64,000 bases of DNA from positions 1,693,322 to 1,757,321 of the forward strand of contig NC_058148.1 of assembly GCF_011075055.1 (NCBI RefSeq), in the 5' to 3' direction. This document shows, piece after piece, positions 49,106 to 60,358 of the stretch. The first letter of the stretch is position 1; every line of letters begins with the position of its first letter. Origin of the DNA: Mangifera indica. Its lineage: Eukaryota > Streptophyta > Magnoliopsida > Sapindales > Anacardiaceae. The notes beneath the pieces are model-generated. The model searched no databases and was not told where the DNA came from. It worked only from the letters and a program-made list of their open reading frames with translations. A program made the position numbers and the translations under genes.

Positions 49106-49413
49106 AATACCAAAGCAACTGTACAAATTATGCTTCACTAGATGTGGCAAAATAAATACATAGTTTATATACTAAGTTGGGTGGACATACAAAAAATATA
49201 TGGTGTTTCATTATATTACATATGTAATTGAGTAACAATATAGTGACAACACTTAACTCTTCCATTAAAGGTTTTATGCCCTTGAAGAATCTCCAGGGCA
49301 ACTATAAGAGGATTTTGGTTAAGATCTAAATAAATCATGCCCTGGAAAACATATGCAGTGTAATCGTTAGAACATGAAGCAAAAAGTGGGTATGATTGGT
49401 GAAAGGCAATATT

Positions 49414-49724
49414 TGTAATATCTTTCCTATTGCTACGATTTTGTAAAAGAAACTAAACCCTAGATTATGAGATTGAGTCGGAGATGAGAGAAAGCAAATG
49501 AAAAAGGGGGAGAATTCTAGAAGAGTAAAGAAAAAATGGTTTTATTAAAATGAAGAGCTTAACAACAATCCAAATGTTTTCACCGGTTTTTATAGTCAAA
49601 AAGCAAAATTACACTTTGCCTCTTGGCCATTTACAAAAGAGCAGCAAAGCATAGAAATATTACAAATTAGCAACAAGGGATAGACATATTACAGAAATAA
49701 CACTTTCACCCTTACATAGTAACA
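49414..49724 (-). repeat. Putative 3' LTR of the 49-52 kb copia
   Basis: On the minus strand it runs from TGTTACTATG after a purine tract to ...GATATTACA, with TATAAAAACC at about 49600-49591. Length (311 bp), TG...CA ends and the promoter-like box fit a copia LTR. The partner LTR is missing. Confidence 0.6.
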
Positions 49725-49865
49725 TCCTCCTTTAAACTCAACTTTCTCTTCTTTACAACAATACTCTAACATCCCCTGTAAACTTGACTTTCTTCAAACT
49801 TCAACAATTCTTTAGTGGTAGGCAGTGTAACAGATGACATCTTTCAACTTGTACAATGATAATTC

Positions 49866-50010
49866 CTTTCCTTTCTTTTTTTTGTTTCCTTTTTTTCTCA
49901 TTTTTTTCTTTTCTTTTCTTTTCTCTTTTTTTTTTTCATTTTTTCTTCTCTTTTTTTTTTTTTTCATCTTATCCTTTTCTTTTCTTTTTTTTTTGTGTTT
50001 TTTTTTTTAA
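49866..50010. repeat. 145-bp pyrimidine tract
   Basis: The plus strand is almost entirely T and C (runs such as ttttcttttcttttctct and T12-T13), with a few interruptions. Only its complement is purine-rich. Confidence 0.95.
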
Positions 50011-51109
50011 AGATTGAAGAATTAGAAAGATATACCTTAATCATGACATGAGATTGCATTTCTGATTACCTAATGCATTCTAGAAATTTAAGAAACAACA
50101 CAGCAAAAGGTTAAACAAGCAAATCACATATGGAGAAGGTAAACTTCAGTAGTTCTTTGAATGGCAACATTTATGTCGTAAAGAGTCACTTGTACTTGTA
50201 AGGTTGCATTAGTAACAAAACATTTAACAACAAAAAATAAAATAAAAAATTAGTAGGTAAGATCACATATTAGTATTACGCTACAACCCAAGATTTGGTC
50301 ATTGCAATAGCACTAGATGGTAGTGTTACCTCACTATGAAATCTCTTGATTTTGCACTACCTACATTAGGAGAAATTGTGTACAATAGCCAATACATGAC
50401 TAGTAAAGCTCAATATCAGTTCAACCAATTGCTAGGTGAAATTGAACAATGCAATGTTATTTTTCAAAATTATCCGAGACATTAGAAAAGATAACACATG
50501 CTTCAATACCAAGATTCATAACCTAATACATGCTTTAGATGTTACACTAATGAACACTCTAAACCAAATACCATTCAAAAAAAATATTGTTCATCTACTG
50601 ATCTCAACAATTAGGTGAGTCTACAAATCTTTATTAGAAACAAAACAAAAACAAAAACAATAAAGAGAAGAGAAAGCAAGCAGGATGTCTGAGAGAAAAC
50701 AATTACATTCAAACTAAATCAGATACCACAATAAAATTCAGATTCAGTGAGCACCATTTTGAAACAAACACTAGATAACAATTTCATACTCAAATAGGAT
50801 CATTTAGAGACAAACAACTAGATAATCATATATGCAAAGACTAATTTTAGATTCACAAGTATAGCCAATTTCATTCAGATACCACTTGTAGACTCAAAGT
50901 ATAGACAAACTATTAAATGTAAGATACATATATGTAGAGGTAACTAGTTAACAGATGTAGCAATATCATAAAAAAAAACTCATTGTCAGAGACAAGCCTG
51001 CAGATAACCACATATTTAGATACAGATTATTGGGGACACAAACACACAAATAACATAGAAATTTCACAAACTGCCACAAATTTAGTCAGCCAACAAACAA
51101 TTATCCAAT
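50011..51109. other. No gene seen; between pol end and LTR of a copia
   Basis: AT-rich stretch with repeated 'agataaccat/gattcaca' motifs. It lies inside the minus-strand copia interval and may be that element's long 3' untranslated region or an unrelated insertion. Confidence 0.45.
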
Positions 51110-52589
51110 TTTAATAGCACAACACACATTTAAGTTAGATCGAAGTCTTTCAAATTCTTAGGTAGGCAGAACCTTTGTTAAAATGTCAGCTTTTTGATAC
51201 TCAGTTGGGACATATTGTATGACAATTTTTTGCATTTACTTGGTCTCGTATATAATGCGCATCAATTTCAATGTGTTTAATTCTAGCATGAAACACTAGA
51301 TTAAAAGATAAAGCATTTGCACTCTGATTATCATACGAAATGATAGGTAGAGTGAGAAAGTTTAGACCAAGTTCTGTGAACAGAGTCCTAATCCAAGCCA
51401 TTTTAGTGGCTATGTGTGAGTACTCTGTATTCAACCTCTGTAGAGGACAAAGCTACTACTTTCTGCTTCTTAGAGCACCATTGAACCAAATTGGTGCCAA
51501 GAAATAGACAATAACCAGTGGTAGGTCTCCTATCATGCACGCTGCTGGGCCAATCAAAGTCTAAGTAGCACTCTAATTAGAGATTTGAATGTGTGTGAAA
51601 AAATAGTTATAGTTTAGAATGCCTTTGATATATCTTAACACTCCTCTGCAGGTTTTCCATTGTGAGTGAGTAGGAGTCTTAAGAAACTAAGTTTATTGAC
51701 AGAATAAGATATGTCAAGTCTAATTAAGGTTAAATATTAAAGGGCTCATATTAGGGTTTTGTAAAGTGCAAGTTGTTCAAATGGTTCAATATTTTTCAGG
51801 AAACAATTTAGTGTTTGTGGTTATGGGAGTGATACAGGGTTTATAGTCCTGCATATTAGCCTTAACTAGAATATCCCTGACATACTTAGTTTGACACAAA
51901 TGTAGACCAGTAAAGGATCTAGTAACTTCAAACCCAAGGAAGAAATGGAAAGATCCTAGGCCTTTCAAGACAAATTGACAATTTAACTGAAATATAATTT
52001 TCTCAACAAGAGGAGTGTTATTTCCAATTAATAGGATATCATCAACATATACCAAAACATAAACAATAACTTGATCAGACTTGTATATAAAGAGGCTAGT
52101 GTCAACTACAGAAGGGACAAAGCCCCAGGTTAACAAAGCAGGCTTTAGTTTCTCAAACCAAACCCTGGGAGCTTGCTTAAGACCTAATAAGGCCTTGTTC
52201 AGCTTGCAAACAAGTTTAATGTTTGAGGTGTTGCTAAAAAAGCCTTCAGATTGGTTCATATAGACTGTTTCAGACAAATCCTCATTTAAAAAGGCATTAT
52301 TGACATTGATCTGTCTAATATCCCAATTATAGCTCACTGCCACACTCAAAATAACTCTAATAGTTGCAAACTTAACAACTAGACTAAATGTTTTAAAGTA
52401 GTCCATTCCAAGGGTCTGTTGAAACCCCTTAGCAACAAATCTAGCCTTATACCTTTGAACAGTCCCATCTGGATTATGTTTAACTCTAAAGACCCACTTA
52501 TAGCCAACTATATGCGTATTGTTTGACCAAGGAACAAGAGTCCAAGTGTTGTTCGACACAAGGGCATCATATTCAAACTGTCGACTCAA
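51110..52589 (-). pseudogene. Copia reverse transcriptase and RNase H
   Basis: 52589-51786 is an open 267-codon segment covering nearly all of RT: VGYKWVFRVKHNPDGTVQRY near the start, INVNNAFLNEDLSETVYM, KQAPRVWFEKL and the intact YVDD motif at 52049-52038. The integrase-side start is cut. After 51786 the frame breaks. An RNase H piece is open at 51434-51201 (NQSANALSFNLVFHARIKHI), and an ADILTK block is readable near 51180-51160. The lack of integrase, gag and a 5' LTR makes it non-autonomous and probably silent. Confidence 0.83.
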
Positions 52590-52610
52590 TGAGTCATTAT
52601 ACTCTTATTT

Positions 52611-54018
52611 TGATACTAACAAACTAATATGTCCCTAAGCATATTAACTAATGATTTTACTTGAGTGTGAGTTTAGATTGCAAGAATTTATCTAATGCAC
52701 TTGAAGAAGTTTGATGGAAATGAAAACAAGGTTCAAGTGAAGAATTCTTGAAGATTTAAAGAAAAACTCAAGTTTAGATAGATATATTTGTAATTTGGAA
52801 CATTTGTTTTGATTAAAATATTTATTTGCATGTGATAGCCCACTTGAAAACTTATTCTCATATCTTTCACATTTTGGATTAAAATGTTGTTTTTCAAACT
52901 TATTGGGTTAAACCAATTTTTTCACTAAAATTTATTAATTCATTTAAAATGATGAAGTTTTGTGAACTACATTTTCAAATCTTAAAATTGGTTTTGAAAG
53001 AATTTTCAAAAATGGGTTAAATTATCACTTTTTAAAGTTTTAGGGGTCAAATTATAGTTTTTGAAAATTTAAGGAGTAAAATGTAATAAAATTTGATCGA
53101 TCAAATTTTACCAATCGAATTCTTCGATGACAGCTTCTGAATTATCTAGAAGTCATGCATTTTGGCTTTCAGAAATTTGGTTGACCAAATTAAATCCAAT
53201 CGATCGAATTTTGGTTTGAACTTTCTAATGGCTAGTGCCACGTAGGCACCACGAGAGTGTCACATCACATCCGGTTGATCGAATTATATCCAATCAATCG
53301 AATTTTATGTTTTCTGAAAAATTAAAACGGCTAATTTTTGTATACAACGGTAACTTTCCTCATTTTTTCCTATATAAACCTAATCAAATTCATTCGTAAA
53401 GAACTTTCGCCATTAAGAACTTTCGCATATTTGAGAGCAAATTAGTTTTAAACTATTTACTTGTAAATTCTCTTCTCTAATCAAAACCGTTGCTCATACA
53501 CTTTGAAATTTCATTTGCATTGAGTTGTACTAAACTTAAACTTTCATATACACTCTTTGAGAGAGATTATATTTCAATTTCATACTAAAATTCGTACTAT
53601 AAAAGAGTGAGGTTCATTCTTGGAGAGATTAGAAAATTTCTTGTGAGAGATTGAGCTTTAACATTTGTTAATGTTAATAGCACCTTGAAAGCTATTTGTT
53701 GTGAAGAAAAGCTTGGTTGAGTTTTTGGTCAACCAAGGATTAGTGGAATACTCCAAAGGAGAAAGCTTAAAGGAGTGGACGTAGACCGAATTGAGCCGAA
53801 CTACTATATATCACGTGTTTGATTTTCTCTTCCCTTTAACTCATATTTTATGTTATATTATTTTTTATTGTATTGATTATTTGAAATATTTTTGTTATTA
53901 TCATAAATTAGATTAAAAAATAGGCAACATTCATTGATTTGAATAAATTGTTTTAATTCTCTAATTTGGTAAAAATTGTTTTAAATTGTCTAATTCACCC
54001 TCCTCATAGGTCATTTCA
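52611..54018 (+). repeat. 5' LTR of the SIRE-like element
   Basis: It runs from TGATACTAACAAAC to TCATTTCA, two bases before the primer-binding site. It is 1408 bp, in the usual range for SIRE LTRs. It includes repeated 'caatcgatcgaatttt'-type motifs (53090-53310), a TATATAAACC box at 53370-53380 and a 'gtggacgtagaccgaattgagccgaactac' block near the end, a style known from SIRE/Maximus LTRs. Confidence 0.8.
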
Positions 54019-54020
54019 AT

Positions 54021-54036
54021 TGGTATCAAAGCAAGG
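54021..54036 (+). other. Primer-binding site, TGGTATCAAAGCAAGG
   Basis: TGGTATCAAAGC directly follows the LTR end and AT dinucleotide, matching the initiator-methionine type used by plant copia elements. Confidence 0.88.
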
Positions 54037-54070
54037 TTGCTCATTCTTATAAACTTAACCGTTTAGATCA

Positions 54071-55600
54071 ATGACCATGAACCTAGAAAAATCTCATACC
54101 GTTAGTGAAGGATTTGCCCCTAATAAAACGTCATTTTTTGATGACACTAGATACACCTATTGAAAAAATCGTATGTCGATTTTCCTTCAAAGTGATTATG
54201 AATTGTGGGATGGAGTGCAAGATGGGCTTTTTGTTTCTATGAATTTTTTCCTATGAAAGAAGTAAATAGAAAACAAATGCACAAAACTAGGGAAGAAGTG
54301 ACCATTTAAGATAAGAAAAATATTGTCATTAATACTAGAGTTGTTAATGTGTTATATTGTGCATTAAATGAATATAACTTTAACAAAGTACAAGTTTGTA
54401 CCTCGACTAAAGAAATTTGAGAATTATTGATAGTGTCAAATGAGAGAACTTCACAAGTCAAAGAGACTAAAATTAGCATGCTCATATACTCATACGAGTT
54501 ATTTAAGATGAATGAAGATGAAACTATTAATGATATGTTTGATAGATTTATTACTATTGTGAATGAATTGAAAAATCTTGGTAAAGTTTATACTATCCAA
54601 GAAAATGTCAAGAGACTTCTTAGGTGTTTGCCTCCTTTTTGAGATCCCAAAGTGACGGCAAGGGAGACTTCTAAAGCGTCTAAGAAATAGAAAGCTAAGA
54701 AGAAATGAAAACTTTATAAAAAAAGAGGCTTCTAAAGGTGAAAGAGGAGAAAAACAAAGAAGAGAACAAGTTGTGTGCTATGAATGCAAGAAGCCAGGAC
54801 ACATCAAATATGATTGTCCTTTCCTCAAAATTGGTAGATCGAAAAAGAAAACAATGAAGGCTACGTAAGATGATAGCGACGAAAGTGAATTCAAAAAGAA
54901 GGATAATGAAATAGCCAACATGTGTTTCATGACAATTACAATAATGAGATAATTAACTCTAACTCATATAATACTTGTGATGATTTAGATGATATAGATG
55001 ATGAGATAAATGAAAACCCCTCATATGAAAAGTTATATGATACACTTGAAGAGATGAATGAAAAACTTCCTCTTTGTATGTCTAAAAATGCAACTCTTAG
55101 AAAAAAAAATTTTTACTTGGAAAAAGGAAATAAGTCTTTAAAGAAAGAAAATGAAACTCTTAACTAAAAAATTTTTAAGTTTAAAAGAAAAGAAAATGAA
55201 GAAAACAAGTGTTTCATTTTTTAAAAAGAAAAACAAAAGTTTGAAAATGATCATTGTATAGCTAAAAAGGAAAAAAAAATTATAAAAAGTGAAATTGAAG
55301 TTTTAAAAAATGGCGCAAAAAATTTAAGTGAAATAGTTTTAAAATTTAAAAATAGAAAGGATATTCTTGATAAAATGTTGGTGTATAAAGGGGAGTTTTA
55401 AACAAAAGAGAACTTGGTTATAAACATTTTATCAAAACAAAATACTTAAAAAATTATTTTGTTAAAACCTCAACTTCAAGTGAATCAAATATAACTTGCA
55501 ATTATTGTGAAAATAAATGTCATATCTTATCATCTTGCCCAATTCAAAAGAAACATCATATGGGCACTAAGAAAGTGTGGGTTCCTAAGGGAATAAAAAC
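54071..55600 (+). pseudogene. SIRE-type gag, broken
   Basis: It opens with ATG at 54071 (MTMNLEKSHTVSEGFAP). A TGA replaces the tryptophan codon expected about 30 codons in. A UBN2-like Gag core is open at 54427-54642 (SQVKETKISMLIYSYELFKM). A zinc knuckle CYECKKPGHIKYDC lies at 54776-54817. An acidic and then coiled-coil-like Lys/Glu/Asn-rich region follows (54922-55400). The long spacer after the knuckle is characteristic of SIRE elements. Confidence 0.82.
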
Positions 55601-55669
55601 TAACCACTAAGGACCCAACATGATTTGGGTACCTAAGACAAATTCTTGAATCCCCCGTTGTGTTTAGGA

Positions 55670-56660
55670 ACTGAAAAAAAAAAAGGAAGAAAAGCAAATG
55701 GTCCTCGATAGTGTTTGCTCAAGACACATGACCGGAGATATTTAACTTTTCTCAACAATAAGCCAAAAAGATAGAGGACATGTCACCGTTGGAGACAATG
55801 CGAAAGGTAAAATTATTGACATTAGAAATATTAGTAACAACTTTCATATTATCATTGAAAATGTTCTTTTGGTAGATAGTCTTAAGTATAATCTCTTTAG
55901 CATTAGTCAACTATGTGATAAAGGATTTAAAGTTATTTTTTAGCCAAATAGTTGCATTATAGAAAATATGAATGATGGAGAAACAATTTATGTAGGAAAT
56001 AGAGATGAAAATGTTTACACTATAGATGTAGAAAATGCATTTTATAAAAATCTATGTTTCTCTGCATTGCATGAAAATAGTTGGTTGTGACATAGAAGAT
56101 TAGGTCATGCTAGATGGACTTGATTTCAAAAATCTCAAAGAAAGAGATTGTCAAAGGTCTTCCAAAAATAGATTTTGTTAAAGATAAAAGTTGTGATGCA
56201 TGTCAATTTGGCAAACAAATAAAAAATTCGTTTAAAAGTAAAACTCATATTTCCACATCTAGACCTTCACAACTTCCTCATATTGATCTTTTTAATCCTT
56301 CAAGAACTGCAAGCCTAAGTGGAAAACATTATGCTTTTGTTATTGTTGATGATTTTTCAAGATTCACTTGGGTACTTTTTCTTGCATCAAAAGATGAAGC
56401 CCTCCATGCATTTTCAAAATTTATCAAGAAAATACAAAAAAAAAAAAAAATGCATATTTCTTACATTAGAAGTGATCATAAAGAAGAATTTGAAAATCAT
56501 TTATTTGAAAGCTTTTGTAATGAGCATGATATTGAACATCAATTCTCTTCTCTTAGAACTCCTCAACAAAATGGTGTTGTTGAAAGAAAGAATAGGACAA
56601 TTCAAGAGATAGCTAGAACCATGTTAAATGAAAAAACTTTACCTTAATATTTTTGGGCGG
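55670..56660 (+). pseudogene. SIRE-type protease and integrase, broken
   Basis: The protease motif reads LDSVCSRHMTGD (DSV codons at 55707-55715) where active elements have DSG. Pre-integrase text with an RRLGHA block ends in a frameshift near 56110. The integrase is open at 56114-56647: CDACQFGKQ, HIDLFNPSRTAS with the first Asp, RSDHKEEFEN with the second, and the QQNGVVERKNRTIQE block with the catalytic Glu. An A14 run lies at about 56437-56450. The catalytic triad is present, but the frame is not continuous with its neighbours. Confidence 0.82.
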
Positions 56661-57706
56661 AAGTCGTAAACACTGCATGTTATGTTTTAAATCGTGTTTT
56701 AATAAGCCATCTTTAGATAAAACTCCATATAAACTTTGGAAAAACAAAAAACCAAATATTAGTTATTTCATAGTTTTTGGATGCAAATGTTTTATTTTGA
56801 ACATAAAAAAAAAACTTAGAAAAATTTGATTCAAAATCAGACATTGGCATTTTTCTTAGATGTTCATCATTTAGCAAATCATATAGAGTGTTTAACAAAA
56901 GGACACTAGTAGACGAGGAAACCATGCATGTCATTTTTTATGATTCTAATCCTTCAATTAGTATGCAAGTTAATATTGATGATAATCAAGTTAAGAATGG
57001 AGACCAAACGGAAATTCATAATTCACCAAATGATGTTAAGAATGAAACAAAACAAGAGCCAAAACATGAAAAAGATAAAGATAAAGATCTTCCTAAGGCT
57101 TAGAGGTATGCAAATGCTCATTCTAAAGAATTAATTATCGGTGAGAAAAATCAAAGTGTTAAAACTAGATCATCCTTTAATCTTTGTAATAATTTTGCAT
57201 TTCTTTCACAATTTGAACCAAAAACATTTCATGATGCATTAAATGAGGAGTTTTGGATTTTAGTCATGCAAGAGGAACTAAATCAATTCGAAAGAAATAA
57301 TGTTTGGAAATTAGTCCCACATTTGGATCAACAATCTGTTATTAACATAAAATAGGTTTTTAGAAACAAAATGGATGAGTCCGGAGTGGTTGTTAAAAAT
57401 AAAGTTAGATTAGTGGCTCAAGGCTACAACCAAGAAGAGAGAATAGATTTTGAAAAAACTTTTGCACCGATAGCTAGTTTAGAATCCATTACGATGCTTT
57501 TGGCGTTTGCATGTTCTAAAAATTTTATTTTATATCAAATGGATGTCAAAAGTGTTTTTTTAAATGGATTTATCATGGAAGAAGTTTATGTTGAACAATC
57601 TCCCAGATTTGAAAATCATGATTTTCCAAACCATGTTTTTAAACTTCAAAAAGCTCTTTATGGTTTAAAACAAGCCCCTCGAGCATAGCATGAATATTTG
57701 AGTAAA
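56661..57706 (+). pseudogene. SIRE-type reverse transcriptase, cut off
   Basis: After a Lys/Asp-rich linker (56888-57103) the RT is readable from about 57230. An open segment 57371-57688 contains VAQGYNQEERIDFEKTFAP, YQMDVKSVFLNGFIMEEVYV and LYGLKQAPRA. A TAG follows and the sequence switches to BOP1-like DNA at 57707, so the YVDD catalytic region and RNase H are missing. Confidence 0.83.
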
Positions 57707-59640
57707 GTCACAATCTGCAAAACCCATGAACGCAAGCAGCTAAGTACTTAAGAAAATAAACATACAACTGGGCTTGAGTCTAAAACTACCAAAAATATTC
57801 TACTATAAAGAGATCAATGAACAACATGGCCAAAAGATACCTTAAAATGCTTCAACCTAATTCCATCATGTTTGTCATCTTGATGCCAACTCACAATGGA
57901 TGACATGTTGTCTGTGCACACAAAAACAGAGCAAAATAAGACAATATCCTTCCATAGAATTTCATATTGGAAAGGAAAGAAAGTGTACTCAGAAGGATAA
58001 CTACTACACACTAACCAGAGTCGTCTGGTGCTGTAGGACTCTGAACATGTAGAAGTTCCTTGCTTTTTCTTTGGTTTTCTTCATTCCCAAATCCAGTGTA
58101 TAAAATTAGTACATCTTGTCCCCTAAAAGTTATTGTAGTCGATTTACATCCATGAGTAATATGATTCAGATGGCAAATGACTAAAGAGAAAGGTTAACAG
58201 ACTAAAAGAGCAGGAAATTAGCTGTACGCAGAACAGCCAATAGAGGAAACTCAGGCACAGGATTCCACATACTGCACAGTTTCACCAATCTCCCAGACTG
58301 AGACATTTACCAGACTCAATCTCCCAAATATACGCAGTCCCATTAGTAAAGCCTTTGCAAATTATAAGAAAATATAAGATCCACATTCTTCAACAACTTT
58401 AGCTTATTGATTCTAAAATAAAGTAAGTATTTCAGATGAACATGCACACCTGAAGCAATCAACTGCCCTGAAGCATCACTAGAAATTGACAAAACTGCAC
58501 CCTTATGACCTTTATACTCAAGGTAGCAAGTCGAAGGATAAGGCTTCAGATCCTTTCGACTTGGCAGCTTGGGCTTTAAAGATTCAGGATCAATATTGAT
58601 CTGAAACACAGATTTCAAATATATGAAACTAGAAAGGATTAATTTGAAGATCTTGCAACAAAGCTATTAAAGTTAATAATATTTAGGAACATAAAGTAAC
58701 TACAACTTACCCACTTCTTCCGAACTCTTGATCACAAGTACAGGGCCATACAATGTTTAAAGGAGTCCTTAACAGCATTCTCATTCGCAGGAATGCTTCT
58801 AAATGATGTGAATCTATGCAGATCAAATTCATTTTAGCAAGCTAGAATCAAATAAAAATAAATAAACGCTTTCAGCTACATTGTATATTACCGTTTGGTA
58901 CAACTTTGTGCACAAATAATGATGTATCATTATGTGACTGAGTATTGTTTTATCTTTAATTTTTTACTATCTAATCATATAATGAAATATTGTTGTTTAT
59001 ACACAAAATTGTGTACAAAAATTGTGCACATCACTACTCTTAAAATATATATGTTATTACAACATTGACCCCTCTAAGTTTTATGTCTGGATTCACCACT
59101 GTCTTCATCATACATCAACTGATAGGAGTTAATTTTTTCTTGTGTTGGAATGTACTCAAGAGGAGGGTTGTATCATTCTCCTGCGGGTCACCAAAATACG
59201 AGTTCTAACACACAGCAATCCCTTCAGAAGTTTTGTGTTTCTCCAGTATCAATGACAGGTGAATAAACAAACTTAGAATTGCAAAATAAACAAATGAAAG
59301 ACATTATACAGTAGAAATGTACAGGATAATCAGACTCGCAGCCAGACTCAGAATCGGAACCAATTTATGATTCTTGTTGTGCTTGTTTCTTCTTTTGAGG
59401 TTCTTTTTCTTCTTCGTTTTGAACTTTCTTCGCGGCCTTCTTGTTCGACACTTCTTCTTCGTTATGGCATCCCTGTCTTCTTTGTCTTTTTTTATTCAAT
59501 TTAGTTTTCCTCAGCTTCTCTTTCTTCTTTAGTGAGTCTGCTCCAACAGAGGTCTTTTCACCTTCTTTCATTGTGCTTCTGCGACTAAAATTTGAAAAGA
59601 AGGCAGCAGAAGAAGAAAGGGAAAGAAGAACAGAGGGCAT
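57707..59640 (-). pseudogene. BOP1/Erb1-like ribosome biogenesis WD40 protein, pseudogene
   Basis: Intact BOP1 (yeast Erb1) works with PES and WDR12 in the nucleolus in 60S pre-rRNA processing. Spliced minus-strand exons match it in order. Exon 59640-59323 is Lys-rich, from ATG 59640 to an SDSESGCESDYP acidic block. Exon 58813-58711 is FTSFRSIPANENAV...SRVRKKW. Exon 58600-58450 is INIDPESLKPKLPSRKDLKP to GHKGAV..IASG, the first WD40 blade. Exon 58352-58228 is TNGTAYIWEIESGKC. Exon 58122-58016 is GQDVLILYTGFGNEE. Exon 57911-57841 is IVSWHQDDKHDGIRLKHFK. A last exon starts at 57714 and is cut at 57707 by the SIRE-like element. GT...AG borders are visible for most. It is dead: a TAA interrupts exon 1 near 59367, a TGA sits at 58734-58732, a frameshift lies in the 58352-58228 exon, the central BOP1NT region is missing between 59323 and 58813, and the C-terminal WD40 repeats are lost. 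Confidence 0.85.
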
Positions 59641-59642
59641 AG

Positions 59643-59651
59643 TTAGGGTTT
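59643..59651 (-). promoter_or_regulatory. Telo-box AAACCCTAA upstream of the BOP1 pseudogene
   Basis: AAACCCTAA on the minus strand lies 3 bp before the BOP1 start codon. This box is enriched in promoters of plant ribosomal-protein and ribosome-biogenesis genes, which supports the gene identification. Whether it still drives transcription is unknown. Confidence 0.7.
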
Positions 59652-59730
59652 AAGGCTGTGAGATACCGGGACAATGGATTGTTTCACAGTTTAAGTGGAC
59701 TGGGTTGGCAAGTAAGCTAACATCTCTTAT

Positions 59731-59748
59731 TGGGCTTTTATCTGGGCC
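59731..59748 (-). promoter_or_regulatory. Two site II motifs (TGGGCT, TGGGCC)
   Basis: TGGGCT at 59731-59736 and TGGGCC at 59743-59748 lie about 90-110 bp before the BOP1 start. Site II elements bind TCP factors and commonly pair with telo-boxes in growth-related plant promoters. The motif works in either orientation. Confidence 0.6.
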
Positions 59749-59760
59749 TGGCCCTCGCAT

Positions 59761-60358
59761 GATGAAAAATTTATCTTGAGGGTTAAATATACCCATAATG
59801 ATGGTCGAGTCAAGCCAAATCGAATCTGAAGGAGAATCAGGTAGAACTCAGTTTGAATCTAAAACATCCAAATTAAGATAAAGTTTGATTCGCTCAAATG
59901 GAGTTGAGTTCATTGGAGAAGTTGTTGAAACAAAAAAAAGGTAGTTATTAACTATAAAAAGGAAGAAAAATTGTTAAAGAAAATATTAAAAAAAGAGAAA
60001 ATTTATCAAATAAAATGAAAAGTCATCACAAAAGATTAAAAGTTTTCAAAAAATATAAAAATATTAACAAATTTTAGTAACTCAATTGAATCGAATTGAC
60101 TTGATTCAATTTTAAGCTAAAACTATATTTATTCAAACTAAATATTTTAAATTTAAATCGATTTCAAATTAAATTTTATTCAAACTTAATTTAATTTAGA
60201 TCAAATCCAATTTTAATACACATCCTTCTCAATTAGGGGTTTTTTTATTTTTTTCCTGACTTGCTCTTCAATCAAATTTCTAGTTAAGTAGGCTAAAATC
60301 AAACAAGCACTCTTCCACTATTTCCTCTTAACAACAATTTGATACCTTGCCAATTGAC
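59761..60358. other. No gene seen; spacer between divergent BOP1 pseudogene and PPR gene
   Basis: AT-rich sequence with 'caaattgaattc/tcgaattg' units (59800-60230) like those in 32.5-33.0 kb and 62.5-62.8 kb, probably a decayed short element. The PPR promoter must lie here or share the site II region. No clear TATA box was chosen. Confidence 0.5.

Larger units (their letters stand above)
46468..49110 (+). repeat. Ty3/gypsy Del/Tekay-like LTR, copy C2
   Basis: It matches the reversed copy at 6400-8420 in order: 'gggaaggccacatgcc' and 'gggcaaaaa' (46735-46780), a donor-like GAAG/GTAAGTAGC at 47141, repeated 'acacatg..cgtgtg' palindromes (48415-48640) and an 'actatgtaaacgatgacatag' block near 48860. 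A foldback element (47217-47976) is inserted in it. The end is not defined. Confidence 0.5.
49414..52610 (-). mobile_element. Ty1/copia element, 5'-truncated
   Basis: The minus-strand order is RT (52589-51786), RNase H down to about 51110, a 1.4-kb untranslated or inserted stretch, a purine tract 'aaaggagga' and a short 3' LTR (49724-49414). It belongs to a different copia family from the 13-24 kb and 41-46 kb elements. The 5' side ends exactly at 52610, where the LTR of the SIRE-like element starts. Its 5' half is not found on the other side of that element. Confidence 0.75.
52611..57706 (+). mobile_element. SIRE/Maximus-like Ty1/copia, 3'-truncated
   Basis: A 1.4-kb 5' LTR (52611-54018), a methionine-tRNA primer-binding site at 54021, a long gag, protease, integrase and the first part of RT follow in order. 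Sequence ends in RT after KQAPRA and an 'agtaaa' at 57706, where minus-strand BOP1 sequence begins. RNase H and the 3' LTR are missing, so no target duplication is available. Stops and frameshifts run through every domain. Confidence 0.85.

Noticed and set aside
60347..60358. Earlier start for the PPR gene at 60347
   Set aside because: That codon is TTG; the first ATG in frame is at 60359.
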